Assembly (NCBI GenBank): GCA_963575745.1 | Contig: CAUYUJ010017878.1 | Span: 1-64,000, forward strand | Length of the DNA: 64,000 nt | DNA from: Prorocentrum cordatum | Lineage: Eukaryota > Sar > Dinophyceae > Prorocentrales > Prorocentraceae | Reading direction: 5' to 3' | Part shown: positions 32,377 to 42,562 of the stretch, piece by piece | Numbering within the stretch: position 1 is the stretch's first letter | How the letters are laid out: the number at the start of each line of letters is the position of its first letter | Program-made: the position numbers and the translations under genes | The notes under the pieces: model-generated | The model's input: only the letters and a program-made list of their open reading frames with translations | What the model was told of the DNA's origin: nothing | Databases searched by the model: none

Positions 32377-32692
32377 GTCAATGCACCCCTCCGCACCACC
32401 ATGTTCCTGCCCGTCTCACTCGTCCTGCTTGCACGTGCACTGTTGCCTGGACATCTTCTTTTCGCCCGCAGCTACTTACTTTCACGGCACATAGATAGCG
32501 GAAAAGGAGCGCGCCCGCGCGCGGCCGCGCCCGTCGGCCGGCGGGCCGGCCTCCTCCCTTCAGTGTTATCTCTGTTGCACGTTTGCGTGCTTCACGGCAA
32601 AATCCTTTTATTGCCCATGTCTTCTACCAAGCCCACGGACTATGAGACATCATCGGGACATACTGCAGGGATAATGAATATCTAGGCAAAAG
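32377..32692 (+). repeat. Putative 3' LTR
   Basis: Aligns with 11810-12097. It is followed immediately by a GAT array (32693-32930). It has a 9-bp insertion relative to the left copy (CACTCGTCC region) and is nearly identical to the copy in duplication unit 2. Confidence 0.65.
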
Positions 32693-32930
32693 ACTGATGA
32701 TGATGATGTTGGTGCGGAGTATGGTGATGTTCATGATGCTGCTGGGATGTTGGAGATGATGATTATGGTGATGACGATGATGATGTCGATGATGATGGTG
32801 GCGATGGTGGTGCTGATGATGACGATGCTGATGATGATGGCGATGATGATGGTGATGACGTTGATGATGATGTGGGTGACGGTGACGTTCGCGATAGTGA
32901 TATTGCCGATGATGATGCACCTAGCGATGT
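32693..32930. repeat. (GAT)n array right of the retroelement
   Basis: GAT/GATGGT repeat starting at the end of the putative 3' LTR. The unit 2 equivalent is 37938-38165. Confidence 0.85.
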
Positions 32931-34027
32931 CCTTGCGACAGCGTCAGACAACCTCAAGACGCTCAAAGAGGGCGTCTCCAAACGGCCCAACTTCCCAAAA
33001 GCCGCCCAGCAGGACCCAGGAAACTTCAGGATGTCCCCAGCGGTGGTCAGCAGTCGCTGCCGAGACGGGTCAGACAGCCGCTCAGGTGGCCCAGGATGGC
33101 CCCGAGTCACGCCAAAGACGGCCTCTCAGGGTTCCAGACGGCTCAAGACAGCCTTCCGACTTTTCAGGAGGCGCCCACGACAGCACAAAATGGCTTCAGG
33201 ACACCTCCAGGAGACCCCGGACAAGCCAAACACCGTTGGAGAACCCATGAGAACTCCACGACGCCTCCGCTGGGCCGCTGGGACCTCGAGATCACCACCA
33301 CGAGGCCCCAGGACCCTCCCTAAAGGCGCCCAAGAGGCCCCCACGAAGCCCCACGATGCCTTCCGGGGCGGCCAGAAATCGTTTCCCAGAGGGGCCCGAC
33401 AGCCGCTCAGGCGGCCCAGGACCGCCCCGAGTCACCCCTAAGACGGCGTCAAGGGGTTTCAGACGGCTTTGAAAAAAAAGGCTCCAGGCTTGTCAGGAGG
33501 CGCTCGAGAGAGCCCCAACGGGCCCCAGGAAGCTCTCCAGGACACCACCGACAAGCCAAAAGCACTTATACCCCCATAGGGGATCAGTGATTGTTGCCTT
33601 GTTGCCTTCTCGCCTCTGATGGCCTGCTGAGGTCCCCAGTAAAGAAGCCCCAAGACGCGCCCACGAAGCGCGGAAGAGGCCCCACGAAGCCCTAACACGC
33701 CATCATCGGGGTCCCGAAATTGTTCCCGACAGGGGCCAGACAGCCATCAATGCGGGTCAAGAGGACCTCCAATCGCACCCAGGCATATGCGACAAACCTG
33801 TGATATTTCCCTCCAGGGCGTCCACGAACTTCACAGAAGAGCCTCAAGATGCCTCGTGATGCTTCCGTGGCAGGCAAGAGAGCTCCAAGACAGCTCACGA
33901 GAGCCTCTAGACGGCCCAAGAAGCCCCAACCAGCGCCCAAGAGAGCGCCGAGATGCCTCCAAGAGGCCCCCAAGACCGTCGACGGTAGCGCCAAGAATTT
34001 CCAAGCACAAATCATATATATATATAT

Positions 34028-34080
<53 letters not shown>

Positions 34081-34561
34081 CTGTTCCCAACTGCCGCGCT
34101 TTCGCCTCCGATGCCCTTCAGAGGCTGATGCATCACCCCCAGAAGAATGCCAAGATGCCCCCCCCCAAAGGCGCCCCAAGAGGCCTGAAGATGCCCCGCA
34201 CGATGCCCGAAGAGGTACCCTCGATGCCACAAACAGGCACGTAAGAGCTTCCGAAGAGCCCCCAGGAGACACTGAAGAAACTCTTACAAAGATCAAAGGA
34301 TGTCACCCTTCTCGCTGTTCTGAGCTCCCGACGGCTCCAGGCCCCCACAGGCGGTCCCCGAATGGCTCCAGTGACCACCACGACGGCCCCAGAGAACCCC
34401 CCTCCACGGCCCAGGAGGCCCCGCGAAAGGGTCCAAGACGCGCCCAGGGGGCTCCGTGGCCATTTGGGATCAGCAATTGTGAATCGACTCACTCCAGATC
34501 AGTCAAGCCACACAAGCTATACTCAGTATTGCACACATACGTGAAAAAAAATAGCGAACCC
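32931..34561. repeat. CCCAAGAGG-type degenerate repeat upstream of the unit 1 gene
   Basis: A 9-10 bp motif (variants of GGCCCAAGA, GCCCCACGA) recurs across 1.5 kb, with a TA tract embedded. The same motif class fills 1-900, 43650-43800 and 45100-45720. Long frames here are repeat translations. No gene is called before 34562. Confidence 0.75.
34014..34079. repeat. (TA)n microsatellite, unit 1 only
   Basis: About 65 bp of TA repeat. At the equivalent place unit 2 has only CATATATG (about 39271-39278), so the tract expanded or collapsed after the duplication. Confidence 0.95.
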
Positions 34562-35674
34562 ATGGTGTTCATCATCGTTCACCTTGTACTATTCGCCAAC
34601 TTCGCCCTGCCGCTGCAGGCAGTAACGCTGCAGAATGCAGCAGATGAGGCGCTGCTCAGGCGTGCTGGTCGTCGCGCTGCAGCGGGAGAAGCCGTCAGTC
34701 GCAATGGCATGGTAACTCTCCAGTACCTTATGGACCAGCACATCGCGTCGGAGACCGAGCTCCATCTCCGTGCGGACGAAATCTGGCGCAAGTACGCAAA
34801 CCAACTTGTCGATAGCGGATGCAACTACAAAGGGGGGTTGTTGCCTTGCCCCAATGGCAACATCTGTTATTACCAAGGACACGGAGGTTTGAACGTGACA
34901 GCCACAGTGGAATATCGCGGGAACATCATCAAGACAGTCATAACCCCCGACCCAGATGCCGAAGTCGACATGCCAGAGATCGTGACTTTTATGGGGGCCA
35001 ATACCGCCGACGCTCCTGCAATGTTGATGGATGTGCCAGCGGAATACCGGAGAACAGAGAACCCCATCATGCTGAAAATGTTTTTCGTGGAGGACACTGA
35101 TAATGTCACTGAGGAGTGCCCTCATGACAATGAGCGCGTGGAGTCCATGGAAAACGGCAGCGTGTCGTACCGCCTTCAGAACAACACGGTCACATTTTCA
35201 ACGCAAAGCCCAACCACGTTCATGGGCATGGCTTTCGATTTCGTCAGCGAGGCACCTGTGGGTCATACTCTGGCCTTCGAGATCCCTGTCGGGACGGAGA
35301 TCGTCTGGGTGAGCCGTGAAGAGATGGTCGAGGTGCTCCAGTCGCAGGAGTTGCCGGCTTCCCTCGACAGGCGCTTAGAGGAGCAGTTACGCAAGTCTGC
35401 TTTGGCCAAGGAGATGGATGGCGCGCTCACGCAGAAAGGCATCAGGCGGCGCAGGCGGCGCAGCCGGGGCTGCTCTTCCGGACAGACAGGTGCCATGGCA
35501 GGAGGTGCAGCCGCCGTGACCGTCGGAGTCGTATCTTGCATATTTTTTTGGATCGCTTGCTTCACGGCGTCGCCTTTCTTGGTGACGATGGGGACCATCT
35601 CGGTGACAAACGGTGCTTGTGACTGTTGGGCTAACGATGGCTCGGGAAAGACCGCTTGCGGGTTGGCGCGGTGA
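34562..35674 (+). CDS. Secreted/membrane glycoprotein-like protein, copy 1 (370 aa)
   Basis: Intact frame with a clear signal peptide (residues 1-20, hydrophobic core then LQA before V21). A luminal region has paired cysteines (CNYKGGLLPCPNGNIC) and four N-glycosylation sequons. A basic run of six arginines lies at about 295-300. A long hydrophobic segment (about 310-345) fits a membrane anchor and is followed by a short Cys-rich tail. No family recognised. The start is chosen because the signal peptide begins there and because an upstream A-run of different length (8 versus 7) puts the two copies in different frames before this Met. The frame has no interruption, unlike everything around it. 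It lies 1.9 kb downstream of the retroelement LTR. A host gene is most likely; an element-derived envelope-like protein cannot be excluded. Confidence 0.8.
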   Translation: MVFIIVHLVLFANFALPLQAVTLQNAADEALLRRAGRRAAAGEAVSRNGMVTLQYLMDQHIASETELHLRADEIWRKYANQLVDSGCNYKGGLLPCPNGNICYYQGHGGLNVTATVEYRGNIIKTVITPDPDAEVDMPEIVTFMGANTADAPAMLMDVPAEYRRTENPIMLKMFFVEDTDNVTEECPHDNERVESMENGSVSYRLQNNTVTFSTQSPTTFMGMAFDFVSEAPVGHTLAFEIPVGTEIVWVSREEMVEVLQSQELPASLDRRLEEQLRKSALAKEMDGALTQKGIRRRRRRSRGCSSGQTGAMAGGAAAVTVGVVSCIFFWIACFTASPFLVTMGTISVTNGACDCWANDGSGKTACGLAR

Positions 35675-36026
35675 GCGGTGGCCGAACACCCTCGGCCCTC
35701 GCCCCAGGCGAAATTCTAGGTTCATACCGCTGCTTTCATGTGGGGGCGAGGGCTGCGAGAGCGCAATGCCGTCCTCCAACAATAGCCGGCGGGCCTCCAG
35801 CGCGATCAGGATATGGGATGTGAGAGGGTAACTGTTACTACTTGCTTTGGGGGGCTGGGAGCTTGGGATCGGAGGGGAATGGCATGAAGGTACGACTCAC
35901 GGGTCTGCTGCAATTGTTCCCCAATCAGAGTTTGCCTCTGTAGGGGTCCTAGCGGATTCGTATGTGCAGGTGGCCTACGTCGCCGAGTTCGGTGGCCGGG
36001 CCCGGGGGCGCCCAGGTGCCCGGTAG
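35675..36026. other. Region downstream of the unit 1 gene
   Basis: Unique sequence shared with unit 2 (40871-41217). No further ORF with domain features. It may hold the 3' UTR and processing signals, which cannot be identified by eye. Confidence 0.5.
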
Positions 36027-36110
36027 CCCTATAGCCGTATGTAGCCCTGTAGCCCTGGAGCCCTATGGCCCTTATAGCCCTTCTGGCCCTATAGTCCTAT
36101 AGCCTGATTG
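36027..36110. repeat. CCCTATAG-type minisatellite, unit 1
   Basis: Short repeats of TAGCCCTA / GGCCCTTATAGCCC. Unit 2 (41218-41320) has two additional CCCTTCTGG copies. Confidence 0.8.
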
Positions 36111-36250
36111 GGTTTCGTTTTATGGGTATCATTCGAGGTGTTGCCCCTTCGCAGCTCCGATCTTACGATCCACGAAGAGGAGTGGGAGAGGTGTGGAGGA
36201 AGGCGTGTAGGCAGTGGAGGAAGGCGTGTAGGCAGTGTAGGCAGTAGGCA

Positions 36251-36415
36251 GTCGATTCCCCCAACAAAAATATGGGAAAATATGGGAAGTTTGGGGGGGA
36301 AGACAAAAACCCAGAAAATATTGGAAAAGATAGGGAATCTGTTTATTTGTGTCTATTTGTTTGTGTGTCCTGGGGCCCCTTCAGTGTAGGCAGTGGGGAG
36401 GGGGGGGGGGGGCAG
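36251..36415. repeat. Dispersed repeat, family A (unit 1)
   Basis: GTCGATTCCCC, an AATATGGGAAAATATGGG stretch, AAAACCCAGAAAATA, TTTGTGTGTCCTGGGGCC and a G run. Shared with unit 2 and with 63812-64000. Confidence 0.75.
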
Positions 36416-36539
36416 CATCCACGCTCCGCGGGAGCGCTCGTTCCTCGGCGCGCTGTGCTCGCCCCCGGGCCCGCGGCCCGCCCCACTCCCGCAGCGCGAG
36501 GGCGTGGCGAGCGGAAGCGCTCCGTGGCCTCCCCTTTGA

Positions 36540-36730
36540 CATCGTGCTCCTCTCTCCTCTCTCGGGGGTGGACAGAACCCCCAACAGTGACACGTCGATT
36601 CGTGAATTGTCCGTTTTCGGTTCTCGAGAGGGCGCCGCGGCCGTTATTTTCCAGGCTTGCGCCCGCCAGGTTTGGGCCTCAGGTCGTTTTCACTTGACCA
36701 CGTTTCACTAAAGGGAGGTCTGTCCATCCC
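36540..36730. repeat. Dispersed repeat, family B (unit 1)
   Basis: TGACACGTCGATT, CCGTTTTCGGTTC, CGAGAGGGCG and AAAGGGAGGT in order. Also in unit 2 (41748-41938) and at 60505-60695. Confidence 0.75.
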
Positions 36731-36976
36731 CGACTCTCCTCTTGCGCTCCCAGCGGATCGGCCTAGATTGCGAGGTAGAGGTATTGCTCTGAGACTTCTG
36801 TGCAAGGTTCGCGCCAATTTGCACCACTCTCAGAGAAACGCAGGGCAGCCCGAGAATCCCCCAGGATGCCTCCAAGATGGTCCAAAGGGGGTCCCACGAG
36901 GACATCCTGAGGACGAACATCAGTCAAATCGTGCGGCAATCTTATTGTGAAGGCCTTCTTGCCGATGCCGCCGACC

Positions 36977-37024
36977 CAGCAGGACGACGACGAAGACGAC
37001 GACGACGACGACGACGACGACGTT
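36977..37024. repeat. (GAC)n tract near the end of unit 1
   Basis: GAC repeat with one GAA. Unit 2 (42193-42275) has a longer, interrupted version with GACCACAAC units. Confidence 0.85.
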
Positions 37025-37068
37025 ATGATGACCCTGCCACCAGTTCGGGGCATGGGGCGGGCGGTGGG

Positions 37069-37351
37069 AGGATATCCTGTACATTATTCTAGACATCAGC
37101 CAGTTATTGGCCACGGCAAAATGTGGCAGTCGTTTCCTCTTGATGACTACAATGACAAGTTCCGACGCTCTTCTGGATCATCGAGAAATTTGCGAGTGCC
37201 CACACCTCCACTTGCGCCGAAGGCGAGTACGTCGGAGAAGGGCAGAGGCAATAATGAACAAACTAAATGGAGCCCACCAAGTAAGTGGAGCTCAAGAAGA
37301 GAATGGCACTGGGATGACTATAGGGAGCCCAGAGGCCGTTGGACGAGCTGA
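37069..37351 (+). pseudogene. Retroelement terminal ORF fragment, unit 2
   Basis: Copy of the last 85 codons of the 31603 ORF, cut at its 5' end by the duplication junction. It has no stop at WHWDD and ends with REPRGRWTS at 37349-37351. The unit 1 copy carries a premature TAA. Without its upstream part it has no start of its own. Confidence 0.5.
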
Positions 37352-37375
37352 TGAAGAAAATGGATTAGGTTCTGC

Positions 37376-37388
37376 ACGACACAGTCGT
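37376..37388. repeat. Short stem-loop, ACA loop (unit 2 copy)
   Basis: Identical to 32131-32143, carried along by the segmental duplication. Confidence 0.65.
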
Positions 37389-37621
37389 TGCTGGACCGTG
37401 CTGCTTCGTTGAACGGGTGCACCAGGTGTGCAAGGGCATTGAGACCTGAGCTGCGCATATTAGCTCAGGCGGGAAACGTCCGGCTTCTCGGCCTTCCACC
37501 CCCTGGCACCCACCGCTGAGCGGTGACATTTTCTTTTTGGGTTCGCTCTGGTGGTTGTACATACGCACTGGCCAGGTGGGTGGGGGGTCGGGGCGGCTCT
37601 GCGCATCCCGCCGCGGGGGGA

Positions 37622-37937
37622 GTCAATGCACCCCTCCGCACCACCACGTTCCTGCCCGTCTCACTCGTCCTGCTTGCACGTGCACTGTTGCCTGGACATT
37701 TTCTTTTCGTCCGCAGCTACTTACTTTCAAGGCACATAGATAGCGGACAAGGAGCGCGCCCGCGCGCGGCCGCGCCCGTCGGCCGGCGGGCCGGCCTCCT
37801 CCCTTCAGCGTTATCTCTGTTGCACGTTTGCATGCTTCACGGCAAAATCCTTTTATTGCCCATGTCTTCTACCAAGCCCACGGACTATGAGACATCATCG
37901 GGACATACTGCAGGGATAATGAATATCCAGGCAAAAG
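37622..37937 (+). repeat. Retroelement LTR, unit 2 copy
   Basis: Near-identical to 32377-32692. Produced by the segmental duplication, not by a separate insertion. Confidence 0.7.
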
Positions 37938-38165
37938 GCTGACGATGATGATGATGATGATGGTGCGGAGTATGGTGATGTTCATGATGCTGATGGGATG
38001 TTGGAGATGATGATGATGGTGATGACGATGATGATGTCGATGATGATGGCGATGGTGGTGATGATGATGACGATGATGATGATGATGACGATGATGATGG
38101 TGATGGCGTTGATGATGATGAGGGTGACGGTGACGTTCGCGATAGTGATATTGCCGATGATGATG

Positions 38166-39757
38166 CACCTAGCGAGAACCTTTCGACAGCGTCAGACAGC
38201 CTCAAGACGCTCAAAGAGGGCGTCTCCCAACGGCCCAACTTCCCAAAAGGCGCCCAGCAGGACCCAGGAAGCTTCAGGATGTCCCCAGCGGTGGCCAGAA
38301 GTCGCTGCCGAGACGGGTCGGACAGCCGCCCCGAGTCACGCCAAAGACGGCCTCAAAGGGTTCCAGACGGCTCAAGACAGCCTTCCGACTTTTCAGGAGG
38401 CGCCCACGACAGCACAAAAGGGCTTCGGGACACCTCCAGGAGACCCCGGACAAGCCAAATACCGTTGGAGAGCCCATGAGAACTCCACGATTTTCGCCTT
38501 CTCGCCTTTTCGCCTCCGCTGGGCCGCTGAGACCTCGAGATCACCACCACGAGGCCCCAGGACCCTCCCCAAAGGCGCCCAAGAGGCCCCCACGAAACCC
38601 CACGATGCCTTCCGGGGCGGCCAGAAATCGTTTCCCAGAGGGGTCCGACAGCCGCTCAGGCGGCCCAGGACCGCCCCGAGTCACCCCTAAGACGGCGTCA
38701 AGGGGTTTCAGACGGTTTTGAGAGAGGAAAAAAAAAAGGCTCCAGGCTTGTCAGGAGGCGCTCGAGAGAGCCCCAGCGGGCCCCAGGAAGCTCTCCAGGA
38801 CACCACCGACAAGCCAAAAGCACTTATACCCCCATAGGGGATCAGTGATTGTTGCCTTGTTGCCTTTTCGCCTCTGATGGTCTGCTGAGGTCCCCAGTAA
38901 AGAAGCCCCAAGACGCGCCCACGAAGCGCGGAAGAGGCCCCACGAAGCCCTAACACGCCATCGTCGGGGTCCCGAAATTGTTCCCGACAGGGGCCAGACA
39001 GCCATCAATGCGGCTCAAGAGGACATCCAATCGCACCCAGGCATATGCGACAAACCCGTGGTATTTCCCTCCAGGGCGTCCACGAACTTCACAGAAGAGC
39101 CTCAAGATGCCTCGTGATGCTTCCGTGACAGGCAAGAGAGCTCCAAGACAGCTCACGAGAGCCTGTAGACGGCCCAAGAAGCCCCAACCAGCGCCCAAGA
39201 GAGCGCCGAGATGCCTCCAAGAGGCCCCCAAGACCGTCGACGATAGCGCCAAGAATTTCCAAACACAAATCATATATGTGACTGTTCCCAACTGCCGCGC
39301 TTTCGCCTCCGATGCCCTTCAGAGGCTGCATCACCCCCAGAAGAATGCCAAGATGCCCCCCCCAAAGGCGCCCCAAGAGGCCTGAAGATGCCCCCCACGA
39401 TGCCCGAAGAGGTACCCTCGATGCCACAAACAGGCACGTAAGAGCTTCCGAAGAGCCCCCAGGAGACACTGACGAAACTCTTACAAAGATCAAAGGATGT
39501 CACCCTTCTCGCTGTTCTGAGCTCCCGACGGCTCCAGGCTCCCACAGGCGGTCCCCGAATGGCTCCAGTGACCACCACGACGGCCCCAGAGAACCCCCCT
39601 CCACGGCCCAGGAGGCCCCGCGAAAGGGTCCAAGACGCGCCCAGGGGGCTCCGTGGCCATTTGGGATCAGCAATTGTGAATCGACTCACTCCAGATCAGT
39701 CAAGCCGCACAAGCTATACTCAGTATTGCACACATACGTGAAAAAAATAGCGAACCC
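38166..39757. repeat. CCCAAGAGG-type degenerate repeat upstream of the unit 2 gene
   Basis: Collinear with 32931-34561. It has a short TTTTCGCCTTCTCGCC insertion at about 38491 and lacks the TA tract. Confidence 0.75.
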
Positions 39758-40870
39758 ATGGTGTTCATCATCGTTCACCTTGTACTATTCGCCAACTTCG
39801 CCCTGCCGCTGCAGGCAGTAACGCTGCAGAATGCAGCAGATGAGGCGCTGCTCAGGCGTGCTGGTCGTCGCGCTGCAGCGGGAGAAGCCGTCAGTCGCAA
39901 TGGCATGGTAACTCTCCAGCACCTTATGGACCAGCACATCGCGTCGGAGACCGAGCTCCATCTCCGTGCGGACGAAACCTGGCGCAAGTACGCAAACCAA
40001 CTTGCCGATAGCGGATGCAACTACAAAGGGGGGTTGTTGCCTTGCCCCAATGGCAACATCTGTTATTACCAAGGACACGGAGGTTTGAACGTGACAGCCA
40101 CAGTGGAATATCGCGGGAACATCATCAAGACAGTCATAACCCCCAACCCAGATGCCGAAGTCGACATGCCAGAGATCGTGACTTTTATGGGGGCCAATAC
40201 CGCCGACGCTCCTGCAATGTTGATGGATGTGCCAGCGGAATACCAGAGAACAGAGAACCCCATCATGCTGAAAATGTTTTTCGTGGAGGACACTGATAAT
40301 GTCACTGAGGAGTGCCCTCATGACAATGAGCGCGTGGAGTCCATGGAAAACGGCAACGTGTCGTACCGCCTTCAGAACAACACGGTCACATTTTCAACGC
40401 AAAGCCCAACCACGTTCATGGGCATGGCCTTCGATTTCGTCAGCGAGGCACCTGTGGGTCATACTCTGGCCTTCGAGATCCCTGTCGGGACGGAGATCGT
40501 CTGGGTGAGCCGTGAAGAGATGGTCGAGGTGCTCCAGTCGCAGGAGTTGCCGGCTTCCCTCGACAGGCGCTTAGAGGAGCAGTTACGCAAGTCTGCTTTG
40601 GCCAAGGAGATGGATGGCGCGCTCACGCAGAAAGGCAGCAGGCGGCGCAGGCGGCGCAGCGGGGGCTGCTCCTCCGGACAGACAGGTGCCATGGCAGGAG
40701 GTGCAGCCGCCGTGACCGTCGGAGTCGTATCTTGCATATTTTTTTGGATCGCTTGCTTCACGGCGTCGCCTTTCTTGGTGACGATGGGGACCACCTCGGT
40801 GACAAACGGTGCTTGTGACTGTTGGGCTAACGATGGCTCGGGAAAGACCGCTTGCGGGTTGGCGCGGTGA
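39758..40870 (+). CDS. Secreted/membrane glycoprotein-like protein, copy 2 (370 aa)
   Basis: Same length and layout as copy 1: signal peptide 1-20, cysteine-containing luminal domain, four sequons, arginine run, hydrophobic segment and Cys-rich tail. I counted nine amino-acid differences (for example Y/H, I/T, V/A, D/N, R/Q) and two silent changes. One change (S to N in the segment ENGSVSY) removes the N-G-S sequon but creates N-V-S two residues on, so the glycosylation site is kept. Both copies being intact suggests recent duplication or constraint. Product function unknown. Confidence 0.8.
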   Translation: MVFIIVHLVLFANFALPLQAVTLQNAADEALLRRAGRRAAAGEAVSRNGMVTLQHLMDQHIASETELHLRADETWRKYANQLADSGCNYKGGLLPCPNGNICYYQGHGGLNVTATVEYRGNIIKTVITPNPDAEVDMPEIVTFMGANTADAPAMLMDVPAEYQRTENPIMLKMFFVEDTDNVTEECPHDNERVESMENGNVSYRLQNNTVTFSTQSPTTFMGMAFDFVSEAPVGHTLAFEIPVGTEIVWVSREEMVEVLQSQELPASLDRRLEEQLRKSALAKEMDGALTQKGSRRRRRRSGGCSSGQTGAMAGGAAAVTVGVVSCIFFWIACFTASPFLVTMGTTSVTNGACDCWANDGSGKTACGLAR

Positions 40871-41217
40871 GCGGTGGCCGAACACTCTCGGCCCTCGCCC
40901 CAGGCGAAATTCTAGGTTCATACCCCTGCTTTCATGTGGGGGCGAGGGCTGCGAGAGCGCAATGCCGTCCTCCAACAATAGCCAGCGGGCCCCCAGCGCG
41001 ATCAGGATATGGGATGTGAGAGGGTAACTGTTACTACTTGCTTTGGGGGGCTGGGAGCTTGGGATCGGAGGGGAATGGCATGAAGGTACGACTCACGGGT
41101 CTGCTGCAATTGTTCCCCAATCAGAGTTTGCCTCTGTAGGGGTCCTAGCGGATTCGTATGTGCAGGTGGCCTACGTCGCCGAGTTCGGTGGCCGGGCCCG
41201 GGGGCGCCCAGGTGCCC

Positions 41218-41320
41218 GGTAGCCCTACAGCCGTATGAAGCCCTGTAGCCCTATGGCCCTATGGCCCTTATAGCCCTTCTGGCCCTTCTGGCCCTTCTGG
41301 CCCTATAGTCCTATAGCCTG
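41218..41320. repeat. CCCTATAG-type minisatellite, unit 2
   Basis: As in unit 1, but with three consecutive CCCTTCTGG units instead of one. Confidence 0.8.
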
Positions 41321-41430
41321 ATTGGGTTTCGTTTTATGGGTATCATTCGAGGTGTTGCCCCTTCGCAGCTCCGATCTTACGATCCACGAAGAGGAGTGGG
41401 AGAGGTGTGGAGGAAGGCGTGTAGGCAGTG

Positions 41431-41625
41431 GGGGAAAGAAACACGCAGACACAATTAATCGTCGATTCCCCCCCCAAAAATATGGGAAAATATGGGAAGT
41501 GGGGGGGGAAGACAAAAACCCAGAAAATATGGGAAAAGATAGGGAATATGTTTATTTGTGTCTATTTGTTTGTGTGTCCTGGGGCCCCTTCAGTGTAGGC
41601 AGTGGGGAGGGGGGGGGGGGCAGCA
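41431..41625. repeat. Dispersed repeat, family A (unit 2)
   Basis: It has an additional left part (AAACACGCAGACACAAT) that unit 1 lacks but that 63812-64000 has, so unit 2 preserves the older form. Confidence 0.75.
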
Positions 41626-41747
41626 TCCACGCTCCGCGGGGGCGCTCGTTCCTCGGCGCGCTGTGCTCGCCCCCGGGCCCGCGGCCCGCCCCACTCCCGC
41701 AGCGCGAGGGCGTGGCGAGCGGAAGCGCTCCGTGGCCTCCCCTTTGA

Positions 41748-41938
41748 CATCGTGCTCCTCTCTCCTCTCTCGGGGGTGGACAGAACCCCCAACAGTGACA
41801 CGTCGATTCGTGAATTGTCCGTTTTCGGTTCTCGAGAGGGCGCCGCGGCCGTTATTTTCCAGGCTTGCGCCCGCCAGGTTTGGGCCTCAGGTCGTTTTCA
41901 CTTGACCACGTTTCACTAAAGGGAGGTCTGTCCATCCC
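41748..41938. repeat. Dispersed repeat, family B (unit 2)
   Basis: Near-identical to the unit 1 copy. Confidence 0.75.
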
Positions 41939-42562
41939 CGACTCTCCTCTTGCGCTCCCAGCGGATCGGCCTAGATTGCGAGGTAGAGGTATTGCTCTGA
42001 GACTTCTGTGCAAGGTTCGCGCCAATTTGCACCACTCTCAGAGAAACGCAGGGCAGCCCGAGAATCCCCCAGGATGCCTCCAAGATGGTCCAAAGGGGGT
42101 CCCACGAGGACTTCCTGAGGACGAACATCAGTCAAATCGTGCGGCAATCTTATTGTGAAGGCCGCCTTCTTGCCGATGCCGCCGACCCAGCAGGACGACG
42201 ACGAAGACGACGACGACGACGACGACGACCACAACGACGACGACGACGACCACAACGACCACAACGACAACGACGTTGTGATGACCCTGCCACCAGTTCG
42301 GGGCATGGGGCGGGCGGTGGGAGGAGGAGGAGGAGGAGGAATGACTGAGGAATGACCAATCGGGACACTGTCCTGTGCGTCTCTCAGCCAGCCCGCAGGG
42401 GGAACACGAGCCTCCACGCGGCAGGCCGCCAGCTCAGCACACGGCGCCGCGCACGCCGACGGGGGAACCACGGACACCCACCGTCTGAGGAAGAGCGACC
42501 ACATACCGAAGTCGCCGAAGCTATGGACATAGCGGGCCCCCACCGCCTGACCCAGCCGAGGA

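Larger units (their letters stand above)
11810..32692 (+). mobile_element. Degenerate giant Ty1/copia-type LTR retrotransposon, about 20.9 kb
   Basis: Between two related repeats of about 290-315 bp lie, in copia order, a gag-like coiled-coil region with a CCCH-like knuckle, an aspartic protease (DAG), integrase, reverse transcriptase (YVDD) and RNase H. About 9 kb of extra coding-like sequence follows. A PBS-like site follows the left repeat and a G-rich tract precedes the right one. GAT arrays flank both ends. The order protease-integrase-RT-RNase H is diagnostic of copia rather than gypsy. Many frameshifts and stops interrupt the frames, so this is a dead or non-autonomous copy. Typical copia elements are about 5-10 kb, so the size is unusual. 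A nested second element is an alternative explanation for the right half. Confidence 0.75.
31824..37068. repeat. Segmental tandem duplication, unit 1 (5.25 kb)
   Basis: Direct head-to-tail copy of 37069-42321. Collinear throughout: element tail, LTR, GAT array, CCCAAGAGG-type repeat, membrane-protein gene, CCCTATAG minisatellite, GC-rich block and GAC tract. The tetranucleotide AGGA occurs at the left edge (31824), the junction (37069) and the right edge (42322). Confidence 0.95.
37069..42321. repeat. Segmental tandem duplication, unit 2 (5.25 kb)
   Basis: About 1 percent divergent from unit 1 in the coding part. Larger differences are in repeats: no long TA tract, more CCCTTCTGG copies, a longer GAC tract, and a different sequence at about 41431-41460. 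Confidence 0.95.

Noticed and set aside
34031-34561. N-terminal extension of the copy 1 membrane protein to 547 codons
   Set aside because: The extension reads through a TA microsatellite absent from copy 2 and through an A-run of different length. The signal peptide starts at 34562 in both copies.
37622-37937. Independent solo LTR insertion
   Set aside because: Its flanks match those of the LTR at 32377, so it was copied by the segmental duplication.
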